The notes beneath the pieces are model-generated. The model ran no database searches and was not told the DNA's origin. It was given only the letters and a program-made list of their open reading frames with translations. A program made the position numbers and the translations under genes. Positions 1-7,647 of a stretch of DNA of 27,136 bases are shown in pieces. Within the stretch, counting starts at the first letter, position 1. Every line of letters begins with the position of its first letter. The DNA is from JAURFX01 sp038125265 (GTDB lineage Bacteria > Pseudomonadota > Gammaproteobacteria > Steroidobacterales > Rariloculaceae), in contig JAYPDM010000017.1 of NCBI GenBank assembly GCA_038125265.1, positions 1-27,136 on the forward strand, read 5' to 3'.

Positions 1-1416
1 AACACTGCTGTCATGGATACGGGTGATGCACCTGCAAGCATTTTTGATGCTGACGGCAATGAGTTTCTCAATACCGAGCTCGTGGGTCATCACGACCTTT
101 CAGGGCGCGCTGCCTATCATCCGATTCCGCACCGCTATGGCGACAGGATGATTTTTTATGTGGGTCATCATGCCGGAGAGGCGATTAATCCACTAAACGG
201 AGAGATGGAAACAAACGGTATGTCGGTATTGGACGTAACAGACCCATCAAATCCAACGCTTATTCATCATGAGCCACCTCACAGTCCTGATAGTCGGTTT
301 ACGCAACACATCCAGGTCTGCGATGGATCGGTTCTACCTAACGGGGATCCAAATAAGGTTTATCTCATTAGGACCTCAGATGGACTTGGCGTTGAGCTGA
401 TGGATGCGACAGATCCCGTCAATCCAATTTTCTTACGTGATGTCTATGAGACCGGTTATACCGATCGCGGACAAAGACAAACCCATAAAATACAGTGGGT
501 ATGTGAGACAGGCATCGCATACTTGAATGGAACTCCTGAGGGATGGAAGGTCGCTAGGGTTCTGCAAATTTTTGATATGTCTGAGCCTGAAAACCCTGTT
601 CACGTTCGGGATTTTGCCTTAAACGGCAGTCAGCCTGACGCGACCAGCGAGGATAGAGGGGTACCCCTTCATCAACCTTACGTAGCGGGTAATCGTGTCT
701 ATATGGGATACGGCGCCAGTAATGATGGCGTCATACAAGTGCTTGATAACGATCGGTTACTCAATGGTGACCCCAATGCGGAGGATCCTTTTGCGCCCAC
801 TGAGGCTAATCTTCTTTACCCTGAAATCTCAAGGCTCGATATGCCAAGACGATACGGTGCGCATACCGTGCTCCCGATTAATGGGGTGAGGGTTCCTGAT
901 TACGAGGATAATTTAGAGAATCAAATGATTGATTTACTGCTCGTTGTCTCTGAGGAAACGACTGAGGATTGTGCTGCCAATAGGGATGCCATGTTCCTGG
1001 TTGACTTTACCGAAGAGGATCGACCGTTCCCAATCTCTTCGTTTCAGGTCCCTGAGGAGCCAGGCGACTATTGTCATCGAGGTGTTAGGTTTGGCCCACA
1101 CTCACCGCAAGATTATGTGCATCCGAACTACCACGGAAAAATTGTAGCTCTTGCCTATTTTAATGGTGGGGTGAGAATCGTGGATATTCGTGATCCTTAT
1201 GTCCCAGTGGAAGTGGGTTACTTTGTTCCAGCGGTCAATGAGACAACTTTCGAGATGTGTAGCGATGCTATAGGCTATGAAATTTGCGCGACCCAGATTC
1301 AAACCAACAACTTAAATCTTGATGATCGAGGTTATATCTATGCCGTCGACCGATCAGGCAGCGGGGTGCATATCCTAAGCCTTACCGGTGCAGCGGGCGA
1401 GATTGTCGATCTTTAA
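1..1416 (+). CDS. LVIVD-repeat beta-propeller-like protein, 5' end cut by window
   Basis: The frame is open from the first base, with codons before the first ATG at 13, so the gene is most likely truncated by the window edge and 1 is not its real start. At least 467 residues are visible. Four copies of an LVIVD-type repeat can be read: VLDVTDPSNP, LMDATDPVNP, IFDMSEPENP and IVDIRDPYVP. Each is the D-x-(S/T/R)-(D/E)-P-x-x-P strand signature of LVIVD (PF08309) proteins, thought to fold as beta-propellers and usually secreted or cell-surface. The His-rich segment VGHHAGEAINP and several Cys residues fit an extracytoplasmic protein, but the signal peptide would lie outside the window. The enzymatic or binding role is unknown. 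It converges on the DUF6152/DUF5916 operon with a 31-bp gap holding half of a hairpin. Base composition looks richer in G+C than the centre of the window. Confidence 0.8.
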   Translation, partial: NTAVMDTGDAPASIFDADGNEFLNTELVGHHDLSGRAAYHPIPHRYGDRMIFYVGHHAGEAINPLNGEMETNGMSVLDVTDPSNPTLIHHEPPHSPDSRFTQHIQVCDGSVLPNGDPNKVYLIRTSDGLGVELMDATDPVNPIFLRDVYETGYTDRGQRQTHKIQWVCETGIAYLNGTPEGWKVARVLQIFDMSEPENPVHVRDFALNGSQPDATSEDRGVPLHQPYVAGNRVYMGYGASNDGVIQVLDNDRLLNGDPNAEDPFAPTEANLLYPEISRLDMPRRYGAHTVLPINGVRVPDYEDNLENQMIDLLLVVSEETTEDCAANRDAMFLVDFTEEDRPFPISSFQVPEEPGDYCHRGVRFGPHSPQDYVHPNYHGKIVALAYFNGGVRIVDIRDPYVPVEVGYFVPAVNETTFEMCSDAIGYEICATQIQTNNLNLDDRGYIYAVDRSGSGVHILSLTGAAGEIVDL

Positions 1417-1435
1417 TATTTGACTTAGCTTACAG

Positions 1436-1466
1436 CGCTCAGTGCGATTAAAATTCGCATTGAGCG
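1436..1466. terminator. Hairpin between convergent genes, possible bidirectional terminator
   Basis: CGCTCAGTGCGA (1436-1447) and TCGCATTGAGCG (1455-1466) are reverse complements at 11 of 12 positions; the exception is a G-T pair that can wobble in RNA. The loop is 7 nt (1448-1454). The stem sits exactly where the LVIVD gene and the DUF6152 gene converge. The stop codon of the latter lies in the loop and one arm encodes its last residues. No T-run follows on either strand, so it is not a classic intrinsic terminator. It may act as a weak bidirectional terminator or as a 3'-end stabilising structure. Confidence 0.45.
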
Positions 1467-1864
1467 TTCGCTTCTAAGGGCTGCAGATCGCGGGAGTGAT
1501 ATACTTCAATGCATCCTTCTTGAATCAGGATTCTTGATTCTTCCGTGAGATTAATTTGTGGGGCTCCACTTTTAATTTGTCGGCCGGTGACAATGACATC
1601 GGTACCAGGAAGCAGGGTATCTCGACCCCAGCCAAAGTCTCTAGCAAGGCGTTGAGGCGCCTCAAGCTCCACTTGCCAAGTTTGCAATGAGCCGTCCTCA
1701 GACATCACGTTAATTAGCACCACCGAATGGGGGTTGATTAATTGCAAGGCAACCACGGTGCCATGGAGCTCAGTAATCTCATCATTGAATCTTCCTGCGT
1801 CACCATGATGAGACAATGCAAGAAGAGGGAGTAAACTAAGTAAGAAAAAATTTAAAACTTTCAT
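1448..1864 (-). CDS. Small secreted DUF6152 family protein
   Basis: A protein of 138 residues with a short hydrophobic signal peptide (MKVLNFFLLSLLPLLALS) followed by HHGDAGRFND. The next part carries the DUF6152 pattern: an HH pair just after cleavage, the strand LHGTVVALQLINPHSVVLI, then a W-x-V-E-L-E segment and a PGTDVIVTGRQ turn. The function of DUF6152 is unknown; proteins of this kind are small, beta-rich and predicted periplasmic. A GTG at 1873 would add three residues, but the ATG at 1864 has AGGGG 8 nt upstream and puts the charged start of the signal peptide first, so I prefer it. The gene begins 11 bp after the DUF5916 stop on the same strand, so the two are probably one operon. 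A larger DUF6152 relative lies at 4767-5735. Confidence 0.75.
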   Translation of the reverse strand: MKVLNFFLLSLLPLLALSHHGDAGRFNDEITELHGTVVALQLINPHSVVLINVMSEDGSLQTWQVELEAPQRLARDFGWGRDTLLPGTDVIVTGRQIKSGAPQINLTEESRILIQEGCIEVYHSRDLQPLEANAQCEF

Positions 1865-1875
1865 CTTAAGCACCC

Positions 1876-4077
1876 CTAGAATCGAATGGTATAGTTGAGT
1901 TTAACGCTAAGGTCACTGATTGTTTTTTCAAAGCGGTTATCCTTATCAGGGTCCTGCACATTATGATTAAATACAAAAAATACCTCTCTTCCTGCCTCTG
2001 GGATCCATTGTAATCGACTGTTTAAACCAAAGACCTCTGAGACATTATCGTATTGAAGCAGATTAATCCAAGCCAGTTCAGTGGAGAAAAGCCATGAGAG
2101 CCTTAGGCTGCTCAGGCGCGTGATAAATTCACCCTCGGGCAGAGTGACTTTCGTCCAGTCGTAACTTAAATTACCAACCAGATTGCTTGAATAATTCAGA
2201 CCTAAAGTAGCGCTATGACGCTCCCTTTCTCCTGTGTAAAAATCACCGATTCGTGTTTCAAAGCTCCCAAAAACTCTTCTAAAACCAGCCAGTGCCACAT
2301 TCGCATTGACCTCACTAAAAGAATATTCACCTACCGGGATGACGACCTGTCTTGATTGATCTTCATAGATCTCAAAGGGTTCATCTAACACCTCTGTCGT
2401 TCGTATGATACGAAATCTCAATTGATCTCGAGTCGAGGTCTCAAATTCAGCAAGTCTTAAGAGCTCAACCCTAGTTTCTAATTTGCCTGTCGCAAGTGAC
2501 TCGACGCTATAAACATCAAGCCCTGAGTAAACTCGATTAAAATAGAAATCATCAAAATAATGGGTATAGCCGATTCCTGCGGTGGTATCTCTAATATCCC
2601 TTCGATTGACATACCCTAGTGCGGGATAAAAATTTGCCTCAATATTTTTAATCGTAAAGTCGCCACGCCAGCCCGTGTTATTAGGCATCGCAATATCCAG
2701 TCCGTAGGCGGACTGATCACTGTCATATCCATCTCGGCTGCTTGATTGGTACCAGATATCGCCCTCTAAGACTCTACCGTTTCCTATTCTTGAGTTGAGG
2801 TAGTTAAAGTCAAATCCAGCAAGGGTATTTGAATTGTTGGATCTTGGGTCACCGCTAGTCACGATCACACCAACTCTCGATTCATCGAGAATATCGAGCG
2901 AGAGCTTGCTGACAAAGAGGTTACTCTGATCGACTTCTTGATAGCCAGCCTGTCGGACTGCGATAGTTCCTACAGACATATTGCCCACGCGGCCACTGAG
3001 CTTGGTTCCAACCTCAAGATCAACCGGGAGACTGTCGCTGTTTAGTCCAATCCTTCTCGAGAAAAAGGGTCTTCCATTCTCTCTAGAGGCCCTCGATGAT
3101 GCAGCATTTTGGTTTCTTCCTGCACCTCCTAGACCGCCGAACTCAAAGAGGTCAGAATCGTTGAGAAAAAAGTCTCTTTTTTCTGGAAAAAATAAGCCAA
3201 ATCGTGTCAGATCAACTTGCCTGTCATCGACCTCAGTAGCAGAGAAATCTGTATTAATGGTGAGTGAAGCATTGAGCGATGGCGTCACACGATAAAAGAC
3301 ATCAAGGGATGGTTCCAACGCTGAATCGCTCTCATCGATAATATAATCTTCTCTAAAATTACCCAGTGCAGAGGGAACCACATCAAGGCCGATCCCTTGG
3401 TCCATACCCTCAAAACCTGAGACGTATCCGACAATACTTGGGTTGTAGCTTCTGTTTCTTGAGACCCATACGCTCTCCTCACCACGCCTCCTGATAGATC
3501 TTGCAAAATTAAACCCCCAGGTAGACACATCGGCATCAAAGGGCAAGGTCTTAAATGGAATTCGCATCTCCATCGCCCAACCCTGTTCATTGATTTCAGC
3601 ATCGGTCTCCCAGATCACTTGCCAGTCTGGATTCATTTGAGAGACGTTTTGATACAGCATGTCGTGTCTGACGCCGTTTGCGTTGGTCTCAAAGCGGTAA
3701 CCGGTTCTGCCACTATTAAAAGGATCAATGATTACAGCAATTCGGTCATCCTGACCCAACCTTGAATTTTGCAAAAGAATATTTCTTACAGTCAGCTCAG
3801 GCTCACTGTCATACATCATGGCGGCTACGTAAAGATTTTCCTCGTCATAGGTGATGTAAACTTCTGTGCGCTCGCTTGGGATTCCACCGTCTGTGGGCCT
3901 GACAAGATGAAAATCAGAGATAGGAGTGATTGATTGCCAGGCAGCATCATCTAAAACACCATCGATAATGGGTGGGTTGTTAGTGGGGGTTACTGAGGCG
4001 GTTTTATCACCTGCATTATTTTGAGCCAAAAGCAGTCCTGATAAAAAAACAAGGAGGAAGAAAATTAACGCGCGCAT
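1876..4077 (-). CDS. DUF5916 outer-membrane protein with N-terminal CBM9-like domain (copy A)
   Basis: A protein of 733 residues: signal peptide (MRALIFFLLVFLSGLLLA), then a carbohydrate-binding CBM9/DOMON-like beta-sandwich (about residues 25-220) opening with PIIDGVLDDAAW, as is typical of this family. A DUF5916 region follows with the signature FFPEKRDFFLNDSDLFEF. The remaining third consists of alternating amphipathic strands ending NYTIRF, a terminal-Phe beta-signal expected for BAM-inserted barrels. It is predicted to be a surface or outer-membrane protein; the ligand is unknown. The start was set at ATG 4077, with GGAG close upstream, rather than a TTG at 4101. A TATAAT lies at 4101-4106 on this strand, but no convincing -35 is seen. 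It leads the DUF6152 gene and is a clear paralogue of 24900-27065. Family assignment is firm; function is not known. Confidence 0.82.
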   Translation of the reverse strand: MRALIFFLLVFLSGLLLAQNNAGDKTASVTPTNNPPIIDGVLDDAAWQSITPISDFHLVRPTDGGIPSERTEVYITYDEENLYVAAMMYDSEPELTVRNILLQNSRLGQDDRIAVIIDPFNSGRTGYRFETNANGVRHDMLYQNVSQMNPDWQVIWETDAEINEQGWAMEMRIPFKTLPFDADVSTWGFNFARSIRRRGEESVWVSRNRSYNPSIVGYVSGFEGMDQGIGLDVVPSALGNFREDYIIDESDSALEPSLDVFYRVTPSLNASLTINTDFSATEVDDRQVDLTRFGLFFPEKRDFFLNDSDLFEFGGLGGAGRNQNAASSRASRENGRPFFSRRIGLNSDSLPVDLEVGTKLSGRVGNMSVGTIAVRQAGYQEVDQSNLFVSKLSLDILDESRVGVIVTSGDPRSNNSNTLAGFDFNYLNSRIGNGRVLEGDIWYQSSSRDGYDSDQSAYGLDIAMPNNTGWRGDFTIKNIEANFYPALGYVNRRDIRDTTAGIGYTHYFDDFYFNRVYSGLDVYSVESLATGKLETRVELLRLAEFETSTRDQLRFRIIRTTEVLDEPFEIYEDQSRQVVIPVGEYSFSEVNANVALAGFRRVFGSFETRIGDFYTGERERHSATLGLNYSSNLVGNLSYDWTKVTLPEGEFITRLSSLRLSWLFSTELAWINLLQYDNVSEVFGLNSRLQWIPEAGREVFFVFNHNVQDPDKDNRFEKTISDLSVKLNYTIRF

Positions 4078-4161
4078 GGTTCTCCAATTGGGTTTGCACA
4101 ATTATATAGTAAATATTGATACAATTCTTAATGGTTAAGATGAATACACCTTGAGGAATCG

Positions 4162-4770
4162 TTGCATAAAGAGCTGAAAGAAAAATATTTAGAGTGGCTT
4201 GAAAAAGAACATCATGCGCATCAAGATTTGTACCATGAGCTCGCATTTCAAGGGGCAAAACCTACTGCTTTTTTTATTTCCTGTTGTGATAGTCGTGTTG
4301 TTTCCAATCAAATTTTTAATGCAAAGATTGGCGATCACTTTATTCATAGAAATATTGCTAACCTTGTGCCCTCATTTAAAAATGCTCAGGCTAATACTGC
4401 AACTTATGCATCCATAGAATTTGCGATCAAGAATCTTGAGATCAGGAAGATTTTTATTCTGGGTCACTCACAGTGTGCAGGCATCAATGCTTTAATGCAT
4501 TTTGATCAAAAAGATCCTGAACTTCAATTTGTTAATAGATGGCTTGAACAAGATCAGGCGCGGATTGACTTAAAGGATTGTTGCGACTCCAATGAGGAGT
4601 TAGAAAAGGAAAGCATTAAACTTTCGATGCATCATCTACTTGAATACCCTGCCATTTCTGACCTCAATAATAAAAATGAGATTACTATAACAGGGCTCTG
4701 GATAGATATTGCCTCTGGCAGATTAGAGATTTGTTCTGATTACGAAGACCCTTTTGTGAGTCTCGTTTAA
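4162..4770 (+). CDS. Beta-class carbonic anhydrase
   Basis: A protein of 202 residues that interconverts CO2 and bicarbonate in the cytoplasm. The zinc-site motifs are complete: C42-x-D44-x-R46 within CCDSRV, and H102-x-x-C105 within GHSQCAG. The conserved HRNIAN segment is at 62-67. Length is normal for the bacterial beta class. The start is TTG at 4162, supported by GAGGA at 4153-4157; a stop at 4141-4143 rules out a longer version and no internal ATG would keep the conserved N-terminus. It diverges from the DUF5916 gene across 84 bp, and its last 4 bp overlap the convergent DUF6152-domain gene. A possible link to bicarbonate used by CFA-type enzymes next door is speculation from proximity alone. 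It is probably a housekeeping enzyme. Confidence 0.93.
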   Translation: MHKELKEKYLEWLEKEHHAHQDLYHELAFQGAKPTAFFISCCDSRVVSNQIFNAKIGDHFIHRNIANLVPSFKNAQANTATYASIEFAIKNLEIRKIFILGHSQCAGINALMHFDQKDPELQFVNRWLEQDQARIDLKDCCDSNEELEKESIKLSMHHLLEYPAISDLNNKNEITITGLWIDIASGRLEICSDYEDPFVSLV

Positions 4771-5735
4771 TTTCTTAAAGTGCACTCAAAGGGCTTGATG
4801 CTCTCTGTCTCTACATACTCCCATTGACCCTTAAAGACCGCTGGCTCGGCAAAATACTCCGGATTATTTATGACTGCCTGGTAGTAGAGTGTTGTGTAAT
4901 CACTGGAAGGCCTAAAGGACTCAATGACCCTCGCATCAGATCCTAGCGGTGTTCCAAGATCATCAAAAAATGGATAGGTAATATCTGTAGTTGTAACCAC
5001 TAAATTATTTGCGATCCATTGACCCCTGGATACCCCGTGTATATTCGATGTAATAGTCTCAGGCTCTTGAAGCCAAATAATCCTGTCAGCATCCCATTCT
5101 TCTAGTCTTAGTGTAAGGAATTGCTCACCCTCAAAGAAAGCGATAGGGTAGGGGTTATCCATCATTGAAGGCATACCGGGAGGGATGCAGTTTAGCGCAG
5201 GATCATCAGTCAATGGATCCCAAGCCTCTCTTGATGAAAGGGCGTTTGGGTTCAAAAAAATATCTTTTGTTAGTCTTTGGGATCTGGACCATACTTTAAA
5301 AATATTTTTAGCAATTTCACTATTGATCCTATTGCTTTCTTCCCTTGCTAAATCTCTAACATTTACTCCTATTTCTATGGCTCGTTGTGGCCATATGGGA
5401 ATGGTTTGATCATCAATGACTAATGTAAAAGCTGCCATGGCATGATCACCATTTCTAGCCGGAGCCCCAAAGAAACTTACGCTATCACCGTTAGCAAGGA
5501 GTTCATTTGTAAAACCGGCTCGATTTAAGCTGTTAATCGATCCTGACTCAATAATCCAATTTTCATTATTCTCAGTCTCAAGTTCAAAAACGACATGTGG
5601 GTTTCTCCAAAACGTTGAGATTATCGTGCCATGAATTTCAATGAGGTTACTCCTGTCATAGGCCACATCAATAGCATGATGTGCATGAGTACCAGCAATC
5701 ATACAGAACAAAATAATTGCCTGATACCGGTACAT
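4767..5735 (-). CDS. Secreted two-part protein: DUF6152 domain plus conserved C-terminal module
   Basis: A protein of 322 residues with signal peptide (MYRYQAIILFCMIAGTHA), then HHAIDVAYD and a DUF6152 domain (about 19-115) with IHGTIISTFWRNPHVVFEL. After a helical linker comes a module of about 140 residues: CIPPGMPSMMDNPYPIAFF, LRLEEWDADRIIWL, RGQWIANNLVVTTTDI, then TYPFFDDLGTPLG and a closing Cys (PFECTLRN). I have seen this arrangement in uncharacterised proteins of several Gram-negative phyla; its function is unknown. The two Cys flanking the module could form a disulfide in the periplasm. Its ATG shares an A with the TAA of the CFA-like gene (TAATG) and has no Shine-Dalgarno of its own, so translation is probably coupled and the protein belongs to the lipid operon. 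Confidence 0.75.
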   Translation of the reverse strand: MYRYQAIILFCMIAGTHAHHAIDVAYDRSNLIEIHGTIISTFWRNPHVVFELETENNENWIIESGSINSLNRAGFTNELLANGDSVSFFGAPARNGDHAMAAFTLVIDDQTIPIWPQRAIEIGVNVRDLAREESNRINSEIAKNIFKVWSRSQRLTKDIFLNPNALSSREAWDPLTDDPALNCIPPGMPSMMDNPYPIAFFEGEQFLTLRLEEWDADRIIWLQEPETITSNIHGVSRGQWIANNLVVTTTDITYPFFDDLGTPLGSDARVIESFRPSSDYTTLYYQAVINNPEYFAEPAVFKGQWEYVETESIKPFECTLRN

Positions 5736-6913
5736 TATTTACTAAAAAGAATCTGATAATTGTCTATGGTCTTTTGCTTAAAACCCCCTTCGCAGTAAGA
5801 GAGATAGAAGCGCCACATATTTATAAATTCATTGGAAAAGCCCAAGCTTTTAACTTTGTCAATTTGACTCAAGAATCTCTGATGCCAATGGTTTAGCGTT
5901 TTCGCGTAGTCAAAGCCAATCGATTCAGAATTTATAAGTTCAAATTGGGCTTGGTCTTGAGCTAATTTTTCAAGCACTTCGATAGATGCCAAGGCACCTC
6001 CAGGAAAAATATATTTTTGAATAAAATCTACAGAGTGCTTTGCGCGCTCATAGTATTTATCTGAGATTGTTATCGCTTGAATCAAGCCCCTGCCTCGAGG
6101 CTGCAAAAGCTCACTACACTTATCAAAAAACGACCCGAGGTATTCATGACCTACCGCCTCAATCATTTCAATAGAAACCAGCTTTGAAAAATCTCCGGTC
6201 ATCAGACGGTAATCCTTTTTGAGAAGGGTAATATGATCGGTAAGACCCTCTTTCTGAATCCTACTTTTCGCAAAATCATACTGCTCGTCTGAGATCGTGG
6301 TCGTGGTCACTTTGCATCCATAATTTTTTGCAGCAAAAATTGCCATACCTCCCCATCCGGTTCCTATTTCGCATAAATGATCTTGTTCGTTTAAATTAAG
6401 CTTTTCACAAATGGTCCTTAGCTTGTGGGTAGAGGCCTCATCCAACGAATCCATGGAGTTTGAAAACATCGCAGAGCTATACATCATTTTTTTATCGAGC
6501 CATAATTCATAAAAATCATTGCTAAGGTCATAGTGTGCAATGATATTTTTCTTGCTTCCAGTGATCGTATTTCTTCTTCTTAGGTGCAGGATTTTATTTA
6601 AGGCTTTCTGAATAAATTTAACGCCACCATCGATTTCGTCTAAGGTTTCTCGGTTTACGAGAAAATACTCAATGACTGAAGTTAGATCTGGCGTAGACCA
6701 ATAGCCTTTCATATATGCCTCTCCGGCACCTACGACACCCCCTTTTAAGATCATATTGAAGGCTTTTTCATCGTGCACTGTAATTTCTGCATGAATATCA
6801 CTATCAGAGTGCTCTCCAAAAATTAATTCTTGAGATTTTTCCTTAATTCTTAAAGTACCGCGATCAAGGCCTTTTAAGATTTTATAAATGACTTTTTTTG
6901 AAAAATGAAACAT
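5735..6913 (-). CDS. CFA-synthase-family SAM-dependent lipid methyltransferase I
   Basis: A protein of 392 residues, close to E. coli Cfa (382). Features in order: an N-terminal lipid-binding-like region (1-120), HYDLSNDFY (127-135), the SAM-binding loop IGTGWGG (183-189), the acidic site IEMIEAVG (248-255) and a C-terminal segment with FDY336. The family transfers a methylene or methyl group from S-adenosylmethionine to unsaturated acyl chains of membrane phospholipids. Of the residues that hold bicarbonate in E. coli Cfa (C139, E239, H266, I268, Y317), this protein keeps E252, I281 and Y336 but has S147 for Cys and Q279 for His. It may therefore be a C-methylating relative rather than a cyclopropane synthase. 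It starts 2 bp after the DUF1365 stop and overlaps the next gene by 1 bp. Confidence 0.85.
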   Translation of the reverse strand: MFHFSKKVIYKILKGLDRGTLRIKEKSQELIFGEHSDSDIHAEITVHDEKAFNMILKGGVVGAGEAYMKGYWSTPDLTSVIEYFLVNRETLDEIDGGVKFIQKALNKILHLRRRNTITGSKKNIIAHYDLSNDFYELWLDKKMMYSSAMFSNSMDSLDEASTHKLRTICEKLNLNEQDHLCEIGTGWGGMAIFAAKNYGCKVTTTTISDEQYDFAKSRIQKEGLTDHITLLKKDYRLMTGDFSKLVSIEMIEAVGHEYLGSFFDKCSELLQPRGRGLIQAITISDKYYERAKHSVDFIQKYIFPGGALASIEVLEKLAQDQAQFELINSESIGFDYAKTLNHWHQRFLSQIDKVKSLGFSNEFINMWRFYLSYCEGGFKQKTIDNYQILFSK

Positions 6914-6915
6914 AA

Positions 6916-7647
6916 CTATCCCTGTTTTTTAGGGTGGCTTACAAAGGCAACCCCTTTGAGCCAAAGCCTAAGCGCTTGCCAATAAATACCAAACACTACC
7001 TTAAAATTTACTAAAGGGATTCGAAACTTACAATACATTAAGTTCCAAAGCGTTAATTTCAATCTCTTTAATTTTAATGTCGCAGAGAAATAAATTTCCT
7101 TTTCTTTTAGGTTATGCATGATGATCGATAGCGAGTCGCCGGGATGACTGATGAGCCACTGGTAATCAAAATCCATAGACATAAAAGGGGACACATGAAA
7201 GTCCTTTTGGAGATTAAAATCCATCACAGTCTCATTTTCACCTACAGGCACGCAGTAACAATGCTGTTCATTCCAGGGCGTATTATTGACTTCAGAAACG
7301 ATGCTCTTTAATTGAAATTCCTTGTCATAGCAAAAATAAACGCTGATAGGATTAAATACAAAGCTCATATTTTGAATTTGAGTAAGCAAGAAAATTGGAC
7401 CATTAATCTCAAGATCAAGCCTCTGACGGACTAAATTTACAATTGCAGATTTAAGATTGCCCTCACCATAGCGCATCGGCCTTTTGAACCTTTTATGAAT
7501 GTACTTGCATAAAAAGGAATCATCTTTAGTAGATATAAGTTCGTCAAGATTGATATAAAAATAGTAGATGTTGTAACTAAAAATATGCTCTTTAGGAACT
7601 CTTCTTGCATGTTGAATTTTCCCTTTATAAAGACAACTGCTTTCCAT
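6916..7647 (-). CDS. DUF1365 family protein
   Basis: A protein of 243 residues opening with SCLYKGKIQHARRVPKEH, the usual start of DUF1365 proteins. It also contains FVFNPISVYFCYD and EVNNTPWNEQHCY, both conserved in the family. No biochemical function is established. It regularly sits between an FAD oxidoreductase and a CFA-type methyltransferase, which is exactly its place here, so a role in acyl-chain modification is inferred from context. The start was set at ATG 7647 because GAGGA lies 5 nt upstream; an ATG at 7677 would add ten residues without such a site. It overlaps the end of the upstream FAD gene by 23 bp. No signal peptide or clear transmembrane helix is seen. Confidence 0.85.
   Translation of the reverse strand: MESSCLYKGKIQHARRVPKEHIFSYNIYYFYINLDELISTKDDSFLCKYIHKRFKRPMRYGEGNLKSAIVNLVRQRLDLEINGPIFLLTQIQNMSFVFNPISVYFCYDKEFQLKSIVSEVNNTPWNEQHCYCVPVGENETVMDFNLQKDFHVSPFMSMDFDYQWLISHPGDSLSIIMHNLKEKEIYFSATLKLKRLKLTLWNLMYCKFRIPLVNFKVVFGIYWQALRLWLKGVAFVSHPKKQG

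Noticed and set aside
2981..3295. Open frame of 104 codons antisense to DUF5916 copy A, with a similar antisense frame at 25682-26119 in copy B (both containing SKRSES and RKKSLFSGKNK).
   Set aside because: The resemblance is forced by the conserved sense-strand motif FFPEKRDFFL and its neighbours; no start signals or independent support.
4016..4258. Minus-strand open frame of 80 codons across the DUF5916/carbonic anhydrase divergence.
   Set aside because: It overlaps two well-supported genes and has no family features.
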